DNA of 64,000 nt from the NCBI RefSeq assembly GCF_005239225.2, contig NC_133284.1, forward strand, positions 54,567,416 to 54,631,415, given 5' to 3'. The DNA is from Populus alba. Its lineage: Eukaryota; Streptophyta; Magnoliopsida; Malpighiales; Salicaceae. The notes beneath the pieces are model-generated. The model saw nothing but the letters and a program-made list of their open reading frames with translations, did not search any database and was not told the origin of the DNA. This document shows positions 23,993 through 35,380 of the stretch, piece after piece (the stretch's first letter is position 1; the number at the start of each line of letters is the position of its first letter). The position numbers and the translations under genes were made by a program.

Positions 23993-24602
23993 TTCGAATA
24001 CCAGCTTTTTATCATTCCCAAGTTATTTTTTTTGTGGCTATAAAAATTGTAACTTCTAATTTATTTTCCTAAGAACTAATTAAATCATGTCATCAACTAA
24101 TATTTAAAGGTGGATTTTGTTACAGATCTTGAAGATTAAGAAAAGAATTCAAAAGGCAAAACTTGGAGTTTTTTTTTTTTTTAATGGAATGGAATATTGT
24201 ACTTTGGGATAAAGGATAAGTCAATCTTCAAGATAAGATCACAAGATTAACTGTTCCCTGCCAAAAAAAAGGCAGACAAAGAATATCAGAAAGAAACCCT
24301 AGATTATGAGGGAATCAGAATATTTTTTATATACTTGTGATCGTGGGCTCCATTAATATCGAACACGATTTTGTTGATTACTGTGAATTAAGGGGTTTTG
24401 TTATTGGTGATCATGCAAAGGAAGATTGAAAGACATATATGATCAAAGCCATAAATTTGGTATCTATCCGTCACTTCATGCATGAATCTGTTAGAATTCT
24501 ATGTCCAAATTAACTGATCTTTTTAGTTATTCTATGATGTGATTATATATCCAATATCTTGAACTATGTATACGTGTATGCGCGCGCATCCTACACGGCA
24601 CT

Positions 24603-24812
24603 AAGAATATGTTTGGAAACGCGGTACAAACCGCGTTTCCTCTAAATTTAATTTTTTTTTTTTAAAATTGAGTGTGGTTTGTACTTTTTAGATTGTTTTG
24701 ATGTGCTGATGTTAAAAATAATTAAAAAAAATAAAATAAAAATCATTGGCATGCATTTCAGCACGAAAAGTTATTTAAAAAACAATCACTACCATACTGC
24801 CAAACACGCTTT
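24603..24812. mobile_element. MITE-like element with GTTTGG/CCAAAC ends, copy 3
   Basis: This is the best-preserved copy of the dispersed repeat. The left end (TATGTTTGGAAACGCGGT) and right end (ACTGCCAAACACGCTTT) form imperfect terminal inverted repeats. The interior has GATTGTTTTGATGTGCTGATG followed by A-runs and an inverted GCACG/CGTGC-like pairing. There is no coding capacity. Superfamily not assigned. Confidence 0.5.
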
Positions 24813-27717
24813 AAATGTGTGAGTGTATATTTTGAAAGTGTTATAACCCAATCAAACTTGAGCCTAAAAGTTGGCTTTAAAGATGAGAATGGATAGCCAA
24901 AGAGATGTTAATTTGACGAGTCTCTTGTTCTTCCTAGGTTAAAGCTTTTAGATGTGTGCGTGCTTCTTTCTTTATTCAGCATTAATGTCTATTCTTCTCT
25001 GGCAGATCTCGCAAATCAAAATTATTGGTCTCGAACGATACTAACCTAAGGTTTTGGCTTGCTAGCATATAAAGCCTCTTAAATTTAGACTTTGCTTCTT
25101 CTTTCTTTTCCTTGTAGGATACTTCCTCCTTTTCCCTCTCCAGTTTTCGCAAGAATGTGCCTCTCCTTGCCGACTCACTGCTGCTAATTAAAATCCCACT
25201 CGCTTCTTCCATCGAGCTTGCTGCTGGGATTTCGGCCATGACCTTGCTGCTGTTTCCTAGCTTCTTCCGCAGCTTCCTAGCTCCATTAATTGTATGCATT
25301 TCTTAGCAGCCTGCCCTGGTTCTCATCAGTCTTCTCTGGCATTTCAGAGATGTTAATTTGAGCACCAAAAATTACAACCTAGTCAAACGCATAAAACTTG
25401 AATGTATCTCAGTACTGACTCACACATCTTCGTTACGCTAGCTAGCCATTCTCACGATAAAAGAATTGTGCCATATTTTGAGGTCAACAATCGGCCAAAT
25501 GCTGACTAATTATGGAATATGTATTGTGAAGGAAAAAGAAAAATACTAGCTGGTACTGGTTTGGAATCCATGTTTGTTCTATGGAGTACTAGCTATATAG
25601 TAGATGTGAAGCTCCCTCAATCTCATGCTGTCACCATTTGACTTTTTTATATCGTTTTTCTTTAATTGGTTCTGGGCTACAAGATAAAAGGGATGCCCTC
25701 CTCCATTCCCTTTATCGAGGATTAAGAGTTTCACACGCATTGTCGGTCTTGTAATATCAATTTGATGTGAGATAAGCTGAAGTTAGATTTATAGGTTCCA
25801 CTCCACTCTAGAATCTGTTTGGTTACGTGGGAGCGTCCACATTTCCTGCGGTTCTATTGTTTCAAGTTGTTTGGTTAATAGCTACCCATGATTTCAAACT
25901 CCATGAGGCCCACACAAATTGCGTTCCAAACGCAGGATAAGCAAAAGCTACTCGTTGTTGCTTTTGCCGTGGCTGTTGTTCAGAAAACGCTGCAACCTTT
26001 ACAAAAAAATAATTAATTAGCCCTATTTGTCCTCAACATCACGGTCGTCTCTCCTCCTTCACATTCGCCTCCAAGTTCAGCTGAGCTCTCCTCCTCCACA
26101 ACTTCCCTCTTCTCCAAAAATCAGTCCTCCTCTTCGTGTTTTCAGTGTGGCAAACACACCCACACACGCTCTTCATCCATTCTCTCACACAGACCGACCA
26201 GTCACTAGTGTTTGTAGTCGAGTGTAGATCAAGCCCATCTGCCACCGATTTGTTGCCATGATGAACTCCTTTTGCAGTTGAAGAAGACACACACTCACCC
26301 AGGTAATTTTCTTCGCACTTTACCTAAAAAAATGTATAGATCATGCCTTATATGCTAAAACAAACTGTTTTCTCTAACCAAAAGTTTCTCTTCACACTAT
26401 TTTCTTTGCCAAAACCAAAGAGGGAATCAAAATCAGCCTCCTGGAAAGCTTAAGCACAAGCATCTTACCAATCTTTGTCTCGGTTGCACAAGAAAATTCA
26501 AGGTCAGTTGCATTGTTTCGGTTGCACAATTACTTTACTCTTTAAGTTTCAGTTGCTGTGTGTTTTCTGTGTGTTTTTTGAGAATAAACATTTTTGTAAT
26601 TGAAGTGTTTTATTATATATGTTTTGGTTGAACATTTGTTTTGTAACTTATGACAATTGTATATTACATTTTCTGTAACTTGAACGCCTTAATTTCACCA
26701 TAAGATCATCCCTAAGCAACAGACATTTAAACTGCCAAAAAATTAAATCCAAGGTTTGTGCTGAACATGAGAAAATAAATATTGAATTCCCTTTGAATCA
26801 CATAACACTTTTCCTACCCACCCCAAGCCATATCAGACTAGCTTAGAGAGCAGCCATCTAAATTCCATTTTAATTTAGCCATGGACAAGAAAGAGGATTC
26901 CAGTTGAACATGTTTTTAATAATACCTTCAAAACTCCAATGCAAATCAGTACTCTTTAGCAAAAGACCCTCTTAAAGTTTAGCTTGTTTTATTAAACCTA
27001 AATAATTAAATTCAAAATATCTTTATAAACATAATTTTAGCTTATTTTAAAAATGATAACAACATTTGATATATATCTCTCTCAATGTCATTGAATTCAA
27101 AATGACCTACTTCTTTTGAATTTAAGGTTCAGTCATCTAAGCTTTTCATTGGGTTTGAATTTCCTAGCCTCCTAAGTTAATTTCATCTCAGCTGGACTTG
27201 AATATTTCTATATACACTCAAGGCTGGACGTTGTCTCTTTAGTAGGCCTTCTTAGGCTCTTGTGCTTTCAAACTATGCCAGCTCTAAGCCCATTATTATC
27301 TGAATGAAATCAATGCGTACTTGTGTTGTCTAGTAGGGGTTTTCCACTCTCAATTTGCACCTTTCAATAATCATTTCATACTGGTTACCTCTCTCTTTTT
27401 TTTTTTGCTATGAAAATATATGCAAAGTGTATATCTACGTAATTAAGTTACAGAAAATGGTATATACACTTGTCATAGCTACAAGAAATAGCGATTATGC
27501 TTAGGCAATGAAAACATTGGCTTATTGAAACATTAATGGAAATAAACCTATCCATTAAAGTGTTAAGCTGATTATGTTAAGTCTATGTTCTTAATTTGCA
27601 TTTTGTATTTCAGGGTGCGATTTAATTAGGATAGATTGTGCATTCCATGTCATTTACATCGCCTTTAGGAAATTAACCTGTTAATTGTATATTAGACAAC
27701 ATATTTTAACCGAGAAC
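24813..27717. other. Intergenic region before Myb/SANT-like pseudogene
   Basis: A short GTTTGG-bearing repeat lies near 25810-26010. Sequence from 26030 to 26500 is pyrimidine-rich and leader-like, and 26500-27700 is AT-rich. Apart from the weak small open frame at 24982-25299, no gene was recognised. Confidence 0.4.
24982..25299 (-). CDS. Hypothetical small protein, 105 residues
   Basis: An open frame on the minus strand rich in Lys, Glu and Ser. It has a central charged segment predicted to be helical (RKLEREKEEVSYKEKKEEAK) and no cysteine or membrane segment. The composition looks more protein-like than neighbouring random frames, but no homologue is recognised and no splice context or leader was identified. 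It could be a chance frame or an exon of a decayed gene. Confidence 0.22.
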   Translation of the reverse strand: MHTINGARKLRKKLGNSSKVMAEIPAASSMEEASGILISSSESARRGTFLRKLEREKEEVSYKEKKEEAKSKFKRLYMLASQNLRLVSFETNNFDLRDLPEKNRH

Positions 27718-28884
27718 ATGGTCGATTCTCAATCTCAAGATAAGGCTTGTTGGACTAGAGAGATGTTGCATGCTTTTTGTGATATATGTATTAAAGCAAT
27801 TGAGCAAGGTATGCGACCCAACACACATTTCGATGAAGTTGGGTGGAAATATATTATGAATTGCTTTAAGGATCAAACAGGCTATGCATTAATGAAAGCA
27901 CAATTAAAGAATAAGCGGGACGAAATTAAAAAAATATTGGAGAATATGGAAAAGGTTGATTTATGAAACAGGAGTAGGATGGAGTGCTGAACTTGGAACA
28001 ATTTCGGCTCCTGATGAATGGTGGAAAGCTAAAAACCAGGTCTGTTTTTTTCAATATGTTTAGGGCTGTAATAAACTGTTTGATTACATGTTTTTACATC
28101 ATTTTTGATGCATTTTTATCTTTATTGTCCCTTGTTGTAGGAGATACGCGGAGTAAGAAAGCTTAGGCATACTGGCATCGATTCAACATTGTGTTGTAAA
28201 TATAATATCATGTATACAAACACTGTTGCTACCGGTCAGTATGCTTGGGCTCCATCACAGGGTCTAAATTCTGATGAAGATGGTGTCGATCAAAGGCAAA
28301 CTAACACAGTTAATGAGGACCCTCATCTTGAGGAAGGTAGTGGAGATTTTAAGAAGGATAATCTATCAAATTTTATTGTCGATGTTAATAATATGGTGTC
28401 TGGTGTTAATTTTGCCAATAGAATAAGCAATCCCATTGGTAGTAGTGGGAAGAGAAAAGGTGTGTAACAAAGTTCCTAACAAAATGAGAAAAAAAAGGGT
28501 GCCGAAAAGGGATCACAATTATTTTCGCGATTAGATAAGTTAATTGATAGTGTGTCTACCAAAAGTTAATGTACATCAATTGTTTTGGATAAAAAAGGAT
28601 GTAGCATAGAAGAGGTGATGTAGGAGTTTCACTCTATTGAGGAAGTGGTGTTCGGCAGTGAGTTGTATTGTTTTGCAACTGAGTTTTTTATGGTTAGAAG
28701 TAGGAGGGAAATGTGGGCAATAATTGGTGATATAGACCAAAAATTTGAGTGGCTAAAACTAACGTTCGATCGAAATCTCTCTAAAAGTCAAGAGATGAAA
28801 CTGTTTAGATTCGTCAACCTTTCCATGTACACACAACACATGGAGTTCTTTAACTTGACAACTCATACTTTTTCCTCAATTTAA
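27718..28884 (+). pseudogene. Myb/SANT-like (L10-interacting MYB type) DNA-binding protein, pseudogene
   Basis: The first exon opens MVDSQSQDKACWTREMLHAF with the Myb/SANT-like fold (WT..M...F...C...A...G.RP..HF...GW). An extra A in the homopolymer near 27930 shifts the frame; the expected continuation (YWRIWKRLIYETGVGWS, then DEWWKAKNQ) follows in another frame up to about 28040. A GT-AG intron (28041-28140) joins EIRGVRKLRHTGID. The second exon then has several in-frame stops (from 28465 on) before LYCFATEFFMVRSRREMW. Family knowledge: these proteins are a large, repeat-like plant family related to the Myb-like partner of PIF/Harbinger transposases. This copy is not functional. Confidence 0.8.
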
Positions 28885-30360
28885 GTCTAAGAACTAAAAT
28901 CTATAAATTAACATCCATGCATCAATTCATAATCAACTTGAAATGATTCATAAAAGCAGGTTTAGAATATCTTACCCGGTACGAATCAAAGTTTCGATCC
29001 CTCCTTTTCTTTCTAATGACAGCCGGCCCTCCCCTCTTCTCTTCTTGTTAATCCCTTTCCCACCAGTGTTTATTCTACTTATAACCCTTAATCTTGGATG
29101 TTTTTTTTTTTTTTTTGAAATTTTGGTGTTTCTATCTTGATTTGTAAAAATGAATATAAAAACTCTCTCTTTTCTTTCTTTACGTTATCTGTAGATTTGT
29201 TTTTGGTGAGAAGAGGAGTACTTATGCTCTATAATTATTCTTATTTGCATTTAGGCCCCATTTTCTTTAAGTGTATTTGTTTTCCCCCACTTCTTTCTAG
29301 TTTAGTTTATTTTTTTAAAATTTAATCTAGCCTTGATTTTTTTTTTCTCGGGATTTACACGGCCACTTAGAGAAAAGAGAGGGAAAGAAAAACCTAACCA
29401 TTTCTTGCAAAAATTCCTATAAATCACATAAATTTTCTTGATCAAAGGATTGAAAGGGAGTGTTGGAAGATCTCTGAAGGTTGTTTACACAAATTAAAGG
29501 AGTTTAAAGCTTTAGAAGAAGGAAAAGTGAGGAGAAACCAACCATTTCTTTTTTTTTTTTCTTCTTGAATCCTTCTCATTATAAGACATTACAAGGTAAT
29601 AACCCTTGTTTTTTAAATAAATTAAATTAAATTATGTATGTTGAGTAGTTAAGCATGATTTTTTTATGGAGAGAATTAGGGATCTAAGGAGTTTCTTGCT
29701 TGAGTTATTTAATTGACATTTAAATCATGTTGATTAACATAATTAAATGTTGGGACAAGTTAGAGTTGAAGCAATTAAAGAAAAATAATTGCCCTTTTTC
29801 TTTAGTTCTAGTGTCAGCATAGGGGCACCAAGGAAAGGGGTATTTTCTTAATATTGCCAATTGGGCCATCATTAGTCGAAAATACACCATTAAATTTTCT
29901 AATTTTATATATTTTGATCTTTCTTAACCAGTTTGTGGTAATTTCCTATGCACTTTGGTAATGCTTCTTACTGATATTTTTTATTTTCTTCCAACATTTT
30001 TTCTATATATTCTCTTTTTTATTTCTTTTGTTTATGTGAGACCCCAAAATAAGTAACAACATTAAGCATGGATTGGTTAAGTGTACATCAGGTAAAAATA
30101 GATTGTTTCACTAAAACAATAAGTATTTTGGGGTTGAATGGTGAACAAATAATATTTAAGGGGGACATGAAAGTAGTATCTAGTTGTTTAATTTCAATCA
30201 TGACAACTAGAAAATTAATGAGGAAATGATGCCCTATTTACTTAACACTTGTAAAAGAATTAGGAAGGGAAAAATGGAATTGGCTTTATATTCCAATAGT
30301 GAGAGAGTTTTCTAAAGTATTTCTAGAAGAATTATCGGGCCTGCCCCCAGTTAGAAAGAT
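28885..30360. other. Intergenic, probable retroelement LTR/leader remnants
   Basis: No open reading frame of interest. The sequence has LTR-like character (purine-rich stretches, leader-like GAGAAAAGAGAGGGAAAG at 29371) but no matching second copy was identified in the window. Confidence 0.3.
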
Positions 30361-30660
30361 TGACGTGTTTGTCGCGCCTCGGTAGAAGTCGCAGTGATTT
30401 TTATAAAAAAAAAAAAGATATTGAAATAAGGTCTATGGCGTTTTGTTCTTCAAGGGAAAAAGTCTTATTTACAAAGTCACCACCTAGTATTATAGTCACT
30501 AGAAATCCTAACTAGTCTTAGAGGTTTCATGGTAAGTGAATAGTTATGTTAAATGGAAGATACTATCACCATAAAACATCTTACTTGAGGTAACTTACAT
30601 TGTCAATTGTCTTTTATTGCTAGAAGTTTATTTTGCTTAATTAGTGATTTATTTACAAGG
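30361..30660 (+). mobile_element. Probable LTR-retrotransposon untranslated-region remnant
   Basis: The segment from GTCGCGCCTCGGTAGAAGTC through TCACCACCTAGTATTATAG to TTGTCAATTGTCTTTTATTG resembles the leader sequence that follows the 5' LTR in tree Ty3/gypsy elements, as I recall it. Assignment rests on memory of such leaders rather than on a coding signature. Confidence 0.35.
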
Positions 30661-30764
30661 TGAAAACATGTAAAATATGAGGAAAAAAATTAAGCTAAAG
30701 GTTAAACTTGTTATTATATGGTATGAATTATTTTTGTAATTTTCAATTACTACATTTAGATAAT

Positions 30765-31020
30765 ACTAATGAATTGATAATTTTTTGATTACTCATGGTC
30801 ATAACCTGTGATTATTTGTCAATCAAATCTTGTCAATAATCTAACCACCTATGACTTTTCATCGATCAAGTCATGTCAGTAAGTTGAATAATTTGATCAC
30901 TCCTAATCACAATCGGTGACTTATTATCGATCAAGTCATGTCAATAAGTTGAATAACTTGATCACTACTAATCACAATCTGTGACTTATTATCGATCAAG
31001 TCATGTCGATGAGTTTAACC
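30765..31020. repeat. 65-bp tandem repeat, three to four units
   Basis: Units contain ATCGATCAAGTCATGTC(A/G)(A/G)T followed by AAGTTGAATAA(C/T)TTGATCACT and AATCACAATC(G/T)GTGACTTATT. The two central units differ at only a few positions; the first is more diverged. Confidence 0.8.
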
Positions 31021-31149
31021 ATTAGACCTATAATAGGCTATTAAAAAATATTATTTTTTCTACAAAGAATATTTTTTTTTTTGGATTTTTGAAACAAGTG
31101 TTAGACCTATATGGGTAGTGAGAAATCACATGTTGTACCTGTGTGCAAC

Positions 31150-32266
31150 CATGGAAAAATTCAGGCATTGGACTCATATTGTCATTTTCCATTTCTAGTC
31201 AATCCTCCTATCTTAACATGAAAAATAAAAGTAGGACTTTCAATATGGAACGAGTGCCCGTAATTATAGGGTAAAGCATTATAATTCCCACTATTTATGC
31301 AAGCTAGTTTGGTCAAGATCATCATTGGTAGTCCTTCCATAATTGGCTGATATTTACAAACTTCAATCATCTTATCTTGACAAGTTATCATTCTAATTCC
31401 AACATCTTTCTTGGCACTCTCTAGCCTTAACATACACAAGATCATCATTCTTTCCATCTCATCATAAAACTTCTCAAAATGATCAATATCATGACCAAAT
31501 TGCTGATGGTATTTGCAAAACTCACCCAAATCTCATTATCATTACATAGAGTTTTCTATAGTTGCCTTCAAAACTCTTGCATCTCGCTTTCCTTTCGTAA
31601 TAGCTTTAACTCTTCTATTTCTAAAGGCATGGTTTGGAAATGGATTTGAGTTTATGTTTGGGGCTTTATCAAAAGTGATCCACCCAACCTTTATAAGTTG
31701 CATAAGTTTTTTTTTTTTTTTTAATGCTAAACACCTATCAATATTATGGTCTACAATACCAAAATGGTATTCTCAATTTTGATCAGGCTCATACCACTGT
31801 GGGAATGGAGGTTATAATGGAACTAATGGAATAGGAGAAATTTGACCAACACTTAACAACTTTTAGTACATTTCACTTAGAGGTATTGGTAATTGTGGTA
31901 ATTATTCTTGGATTCTTTGAAAGTTCTTACGTGGATAATTATTGGTTTGGGTATTTGGTGGGTTGCTCTGGATTTGGATTGGTTCATAAGAAAATGTAAG
32001 GTAAAATTCATGTTTGTTATAGTAGGGGAAGATTTTTGAAGATTATAGGTGTTGTGGTTATTGTCGTGGTATTTTTTTTTTTTCCCTTTATAACCTCCAC
32101 CTTTGACATGATGTACTTTAGCCTTTTTCTTTCTTTTAGTAAAACCCATGTTCTTAGATAGGTTAGCAATCTTTCCAATTTTGATGGCCTACTCAATTCT
32201 TTCAGCAACAATTACTAAATTGTTGAAATGTTGTGTTGTGTTCCAAACTAAATGCTCAAAATATAG
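31150..32266 (-). pseudogene. Ty3/gypsy gag relic, 3' part
   Basis: Minus-strand translation, with stops, gives YFEHLVWNTTQHFNNLVIVAERIE, then FPQWYEPDQN, then EYHFGIVDHNIDRCLALKKK, then LMQLIKVGWITFD, and finally GEFCKYHQQFGHDIDHFEKF. These match the gag/nucleocapsid region common in plant Ty3/gypsy elements (WYDP..CEYH.G..GHS...C..LK..VQ.LI...WL.F). Several stop codons and A-run frameshifts make it non-functional. The 5' part of the same gag lies at 35194-35380, separated by an insertion. Confidence 0.72.
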
Positions 32267-32665
32267 TGTAAACCCTTTGGGTGAAAAAAAAAATTGACTA
32301 GTTTTATGCAAACAAAAAAAATTGTAACTCTCAATTGGGTTATCAAAAAATTCTAAAAATTTGTGTGTAGCCTTTTAATATGATTTCTTAGCTTGGGTTA
32401 AAACTTTAAAATTTTTAGAGAAATTCATAAATTTGACAAAAAATCACAATTGGACTTAATTTTCAATCTGACCATTAGATTGAGATAAAATTTTATGAGG
32501 GAACTTAAAATATATTGAATAAAATCTGGTTAAAATTTTAGGATGAACGGAGATCGGTAGTTCTAGTAAAAAAATAAGAACTGTCAAATACAGGCAAAAT
32601 GACTCATTAAGGGTAAAATTGTTATTTGCCATAAAAAATAAAACAAACCAACTCTTTTTTTTTTT

Positions 32666-32673
32666 TATATAAA
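32666..32673 (+). promoter_or_regulatory. Candidate LTR promoter TATA box
   Basis: TATATAAA after a T-run and before GCCGACTAGGC, about 400 bases into the LTR-like insertion. This is where an LTR promoter would be expected if the element runs left to right. Confidence 0.35.
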
Positions 32674-33844
32674 GCCGACTAGGCAGAAGCAGATTGGGGA
32701 AAAGAGAGAACAAAACAAACGTGAGAGAAAGAGAGAAAAGTAAGGGGGGAAAATAAGGAAATTAAGAGAATAACCTTGTAAACTTGCAAAGTTCAACTTA
32801 TAAAACCTTAATATAAGGAAGAATCAAGTGAAGGAAGGAGGAATTGAGAGAGGAAATTTGGCTAACTTTGGGAGAGAAGAGAAATTGGAAGAAAGTCAAT
32901 TGGAAGGCATAAGAAGTTTGAATTTAATGTTTGATTTAGATGTTTTTAAGCTTACTTGATTAAGTTAGGAAGTAATTTCATGGAATTTTACTTTAATATC
33001 CCTTAAATTCTTGATTCTTGAACTTAGGGTTCTTATGGGAATTTGAAGGAATTAGGAGGTGAAGGAAAAATGATGAAATTGAAGTGGAATAGAATGAAAA
33101 TAAGTTGAAATAACAAGTAAATGAAGAAAAAATTAGGGGGGGGGGGACATCACATTTGGCCAAATGAAGGAAAAGTGGAGGAATGAGTTTTGATGTTAAT
33201 GTTTAGAAAACTATGTTTAATCATGATATTTGAAATTTGTAAGAAAGACTAAATGAAGAAATAACATTAAAGTTGAGAAAAAAAAAGAGTTAATTTGATT
33301 TAAAAGAGAAATGGACTAATTAAAAGAAAGCATGAAGACAAGATGTTTAGATTGTGTTTGAATATAGTTGTTACATATATTTAGATAAAATAAACAATAT
33401 GATGTGGGGGCATAAATAATAGAAGGATTATTTGATGGAGAGATTATGAACATAAAGCAAGAAAAGAAGTAGCTTGATTTAAATGTGGTTGTATGTAAAA
33501 TAATGATGTTATGTTTGAGAATGAATTTTTATTAGAATGAATTACAAATAAAAAAATTACGTGCTGTGTTTTGGCATGTAAGAAAAATATTGATGGACTA
33601 ATGATATAATGACATTTTATTAATTTAGGACTTGTGTTTGGAGCTAGTTATCAGACAGGAGGAGCTGGGTCATCACGAGTAGAAGGTAGGTAATTTGTCA
33701 CCTTAATTTATAATTATTAGTTTTTCCTTAAATATCTATGTTATTTATTTAATTGATAAAAGAATGAAGCAAATGAATAAATTAAGTGATTATTACAAAT
33801 GAGAATTATTGGTAATTTATGTGAATTTACCAGGATTATTATTT

Positions 33845-34280
33845 GGCTAACAAAAAGGGTTAGGCGGATGCTGGGTAATTCATATGGAATTACTGGATTC
33901 ATTTTAGCAACCAAAATGGGTTCGCGGAATTTCTTTGGTGATTAAGAGAATTATTGGGTTTATTTGTTAACAAAGAGGTTTACCAGATATGGGGTAATTT
34001 ATATGAAATTACCGAATTAATTGGCTAACAAAAAAAGGTTAGTCGGATGTTAGGTAATTTGTATGGAATTACCAGGTTGATTTTGGCAACCAAAATGGGT
34101 TAGCTGAATTTCTTGGGTAATTAAGAGAATTATCGGGTTTATTGGTTAACAAAGAGGTTAACTGGATATGGGGTAATTCATATGAAATTATTGAATTGAT
34201 TGGCTAGCAAAAAACAAAGATTAACTGGATGATGGGTAATTCAGATGGAATTATCGGATTTATTGGTAACTAAGGAAGAA
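33845..34280. repeat. Tandem repeat with ~178-bp unit built of ~60-bp subunits
   Basis: Unit starts GGCTAACAAAA recur at 33845, 34023 and, as GGCTAGCAAAA, at 34202. Within each unit the theme (GGGTAATT..TATGGAATTACTGGATT..) recurs about every 60 bases. Two full units and a partial third are present. Confidence 0.8.
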
Positions 34281-35193
34281 AAACCAAATTTGTGAGTAAT
34301 TATATGAAAGTGTTAAAATTATTTAGTAATTGAGATTAGTTAACTGGATATTTAAGTTTTGAAAAGATTATGTAAATTACTTGATTGGAGTTAGAAGTAT
34401 TAAATTTCAAAGGTTAAGAGTAAAATAATTAATATTTGACTAAAATATTGAGTAAATTGATTAATGTGGTTATTGTTAAAATAGGTACACTACGAGGTGA
34501 TGCAGATCTTTAGATGTAGAATTTTTCTATTTATGAATTATCATTTTAAGAATGTAATATTTATGTCTTTATTTTCTTTAAAAACCCTTGTGTTAGAAAA
34601 ATTAAGTATAAGATGTGTAGTGTGTAATAAATGTATTACCTTTGTGTTGTAAAAATCAAGTAGAAGATGTGTAGCATCTAGTGGATGTATTATATATATG
34701 TATAGATGTTAGTATGGTTAAATCATTTTGAAAATGATAAGATAAGTTTATAATATAAAGTAGTAGAATACATTGGATGTTTTAAGACAATATGACTCTT
34801 AATCTTAATATTGTATTCATTTAGTCTAAATGCATATATGTAGTAGTTAGCATTTATTACTCTTTATTGATGAATTTGTTTATCTTTCGAATTGTTTTAG
34901 TAATATTTTTATGTTGACTTATTAATTGATATTATACGACTTGAATATATTGATAAGTATAAGTATTGAGAAATTGTTTAATAAATAGGATGCGATCCAA
35001 GATGATTGGATCAAGATGGAGTTATAATGATATATAATAGAAGTGTTGTTGATAACTTGGTACCAACAAAAATAGAGGAAACTCTGTCAATTTTTTTTTT
35101 TAAAAAATCCCATAATTTTAGATATATTATTCAATACTTGATATTAGTAAAGAAATATTTAAGATTTTATGATATTATAATTTGAGGATATTA

Positions 35194-35380
35194 TATATAA
35201 AGCTTTAAAAGTATTGAGAATAAATTGACCATCTTTTTCTCCAACAAAAGAGAATTAACTTGAACAACTATCTCACTCCATTTATTGGCATACTCTCGGA
35301 TAGATTTCCTTGTTTCCTTTCCTTCAAAACTTGCAAGCTTGACAGCAATAACCATATTGAATTTGTATTGCATAATAAAT
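35194..35380 (-). pseudogene. Ty3/gypsy gag relic, 5' part
   Basis: Minus strand: MQYKFNMVIAVKLASFEGKE, then SIREYANKWSEIVVQVNSLL and LEKKMVNLFS. This matches the retrotransposon gag core (QYKFN.DIA.., SFREYAQRWRELAAQV.PPL, E.EMV..F). It continues in the 3' part at 31150-32266. Confidence 0.7.

Larger units (their letters stand above)
21601..24602. other. AT-rich intergenic repeats
   Basis: From 22040 to 22830 the plus strand is strongly A-rich, with recurring AAATAAAATTAAAAAAA stretches. It ends with GATCCAACCCGTGACCTGAGATATAA (around 22697), a motif related to the arrays at 55-59 kb. A MITE-like repeat lies at 23185-23375 and a (TA)n run at 23950-23992. No gene was seen. Confidence 0.5.
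32267..35193. mobile_element. Nested LTR-like insertion within the gypsy gag relic
   Basis: A 2.9-kb block separates the two collinear gag pieces. It begins TGTAAACCC and is flanked by TATAG (32262-32266) and TATAT (35194-35198), a 4-of-5 match to a 5-bp target duplication. It has no protein-coding frame. It contains a TATA box near 32666 and a tandem array at 33845-34280, fitting a solo LTR. The expected CA end reads TA, and the length is long for an LTR, so this is an inference. Confidence 0.5.
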
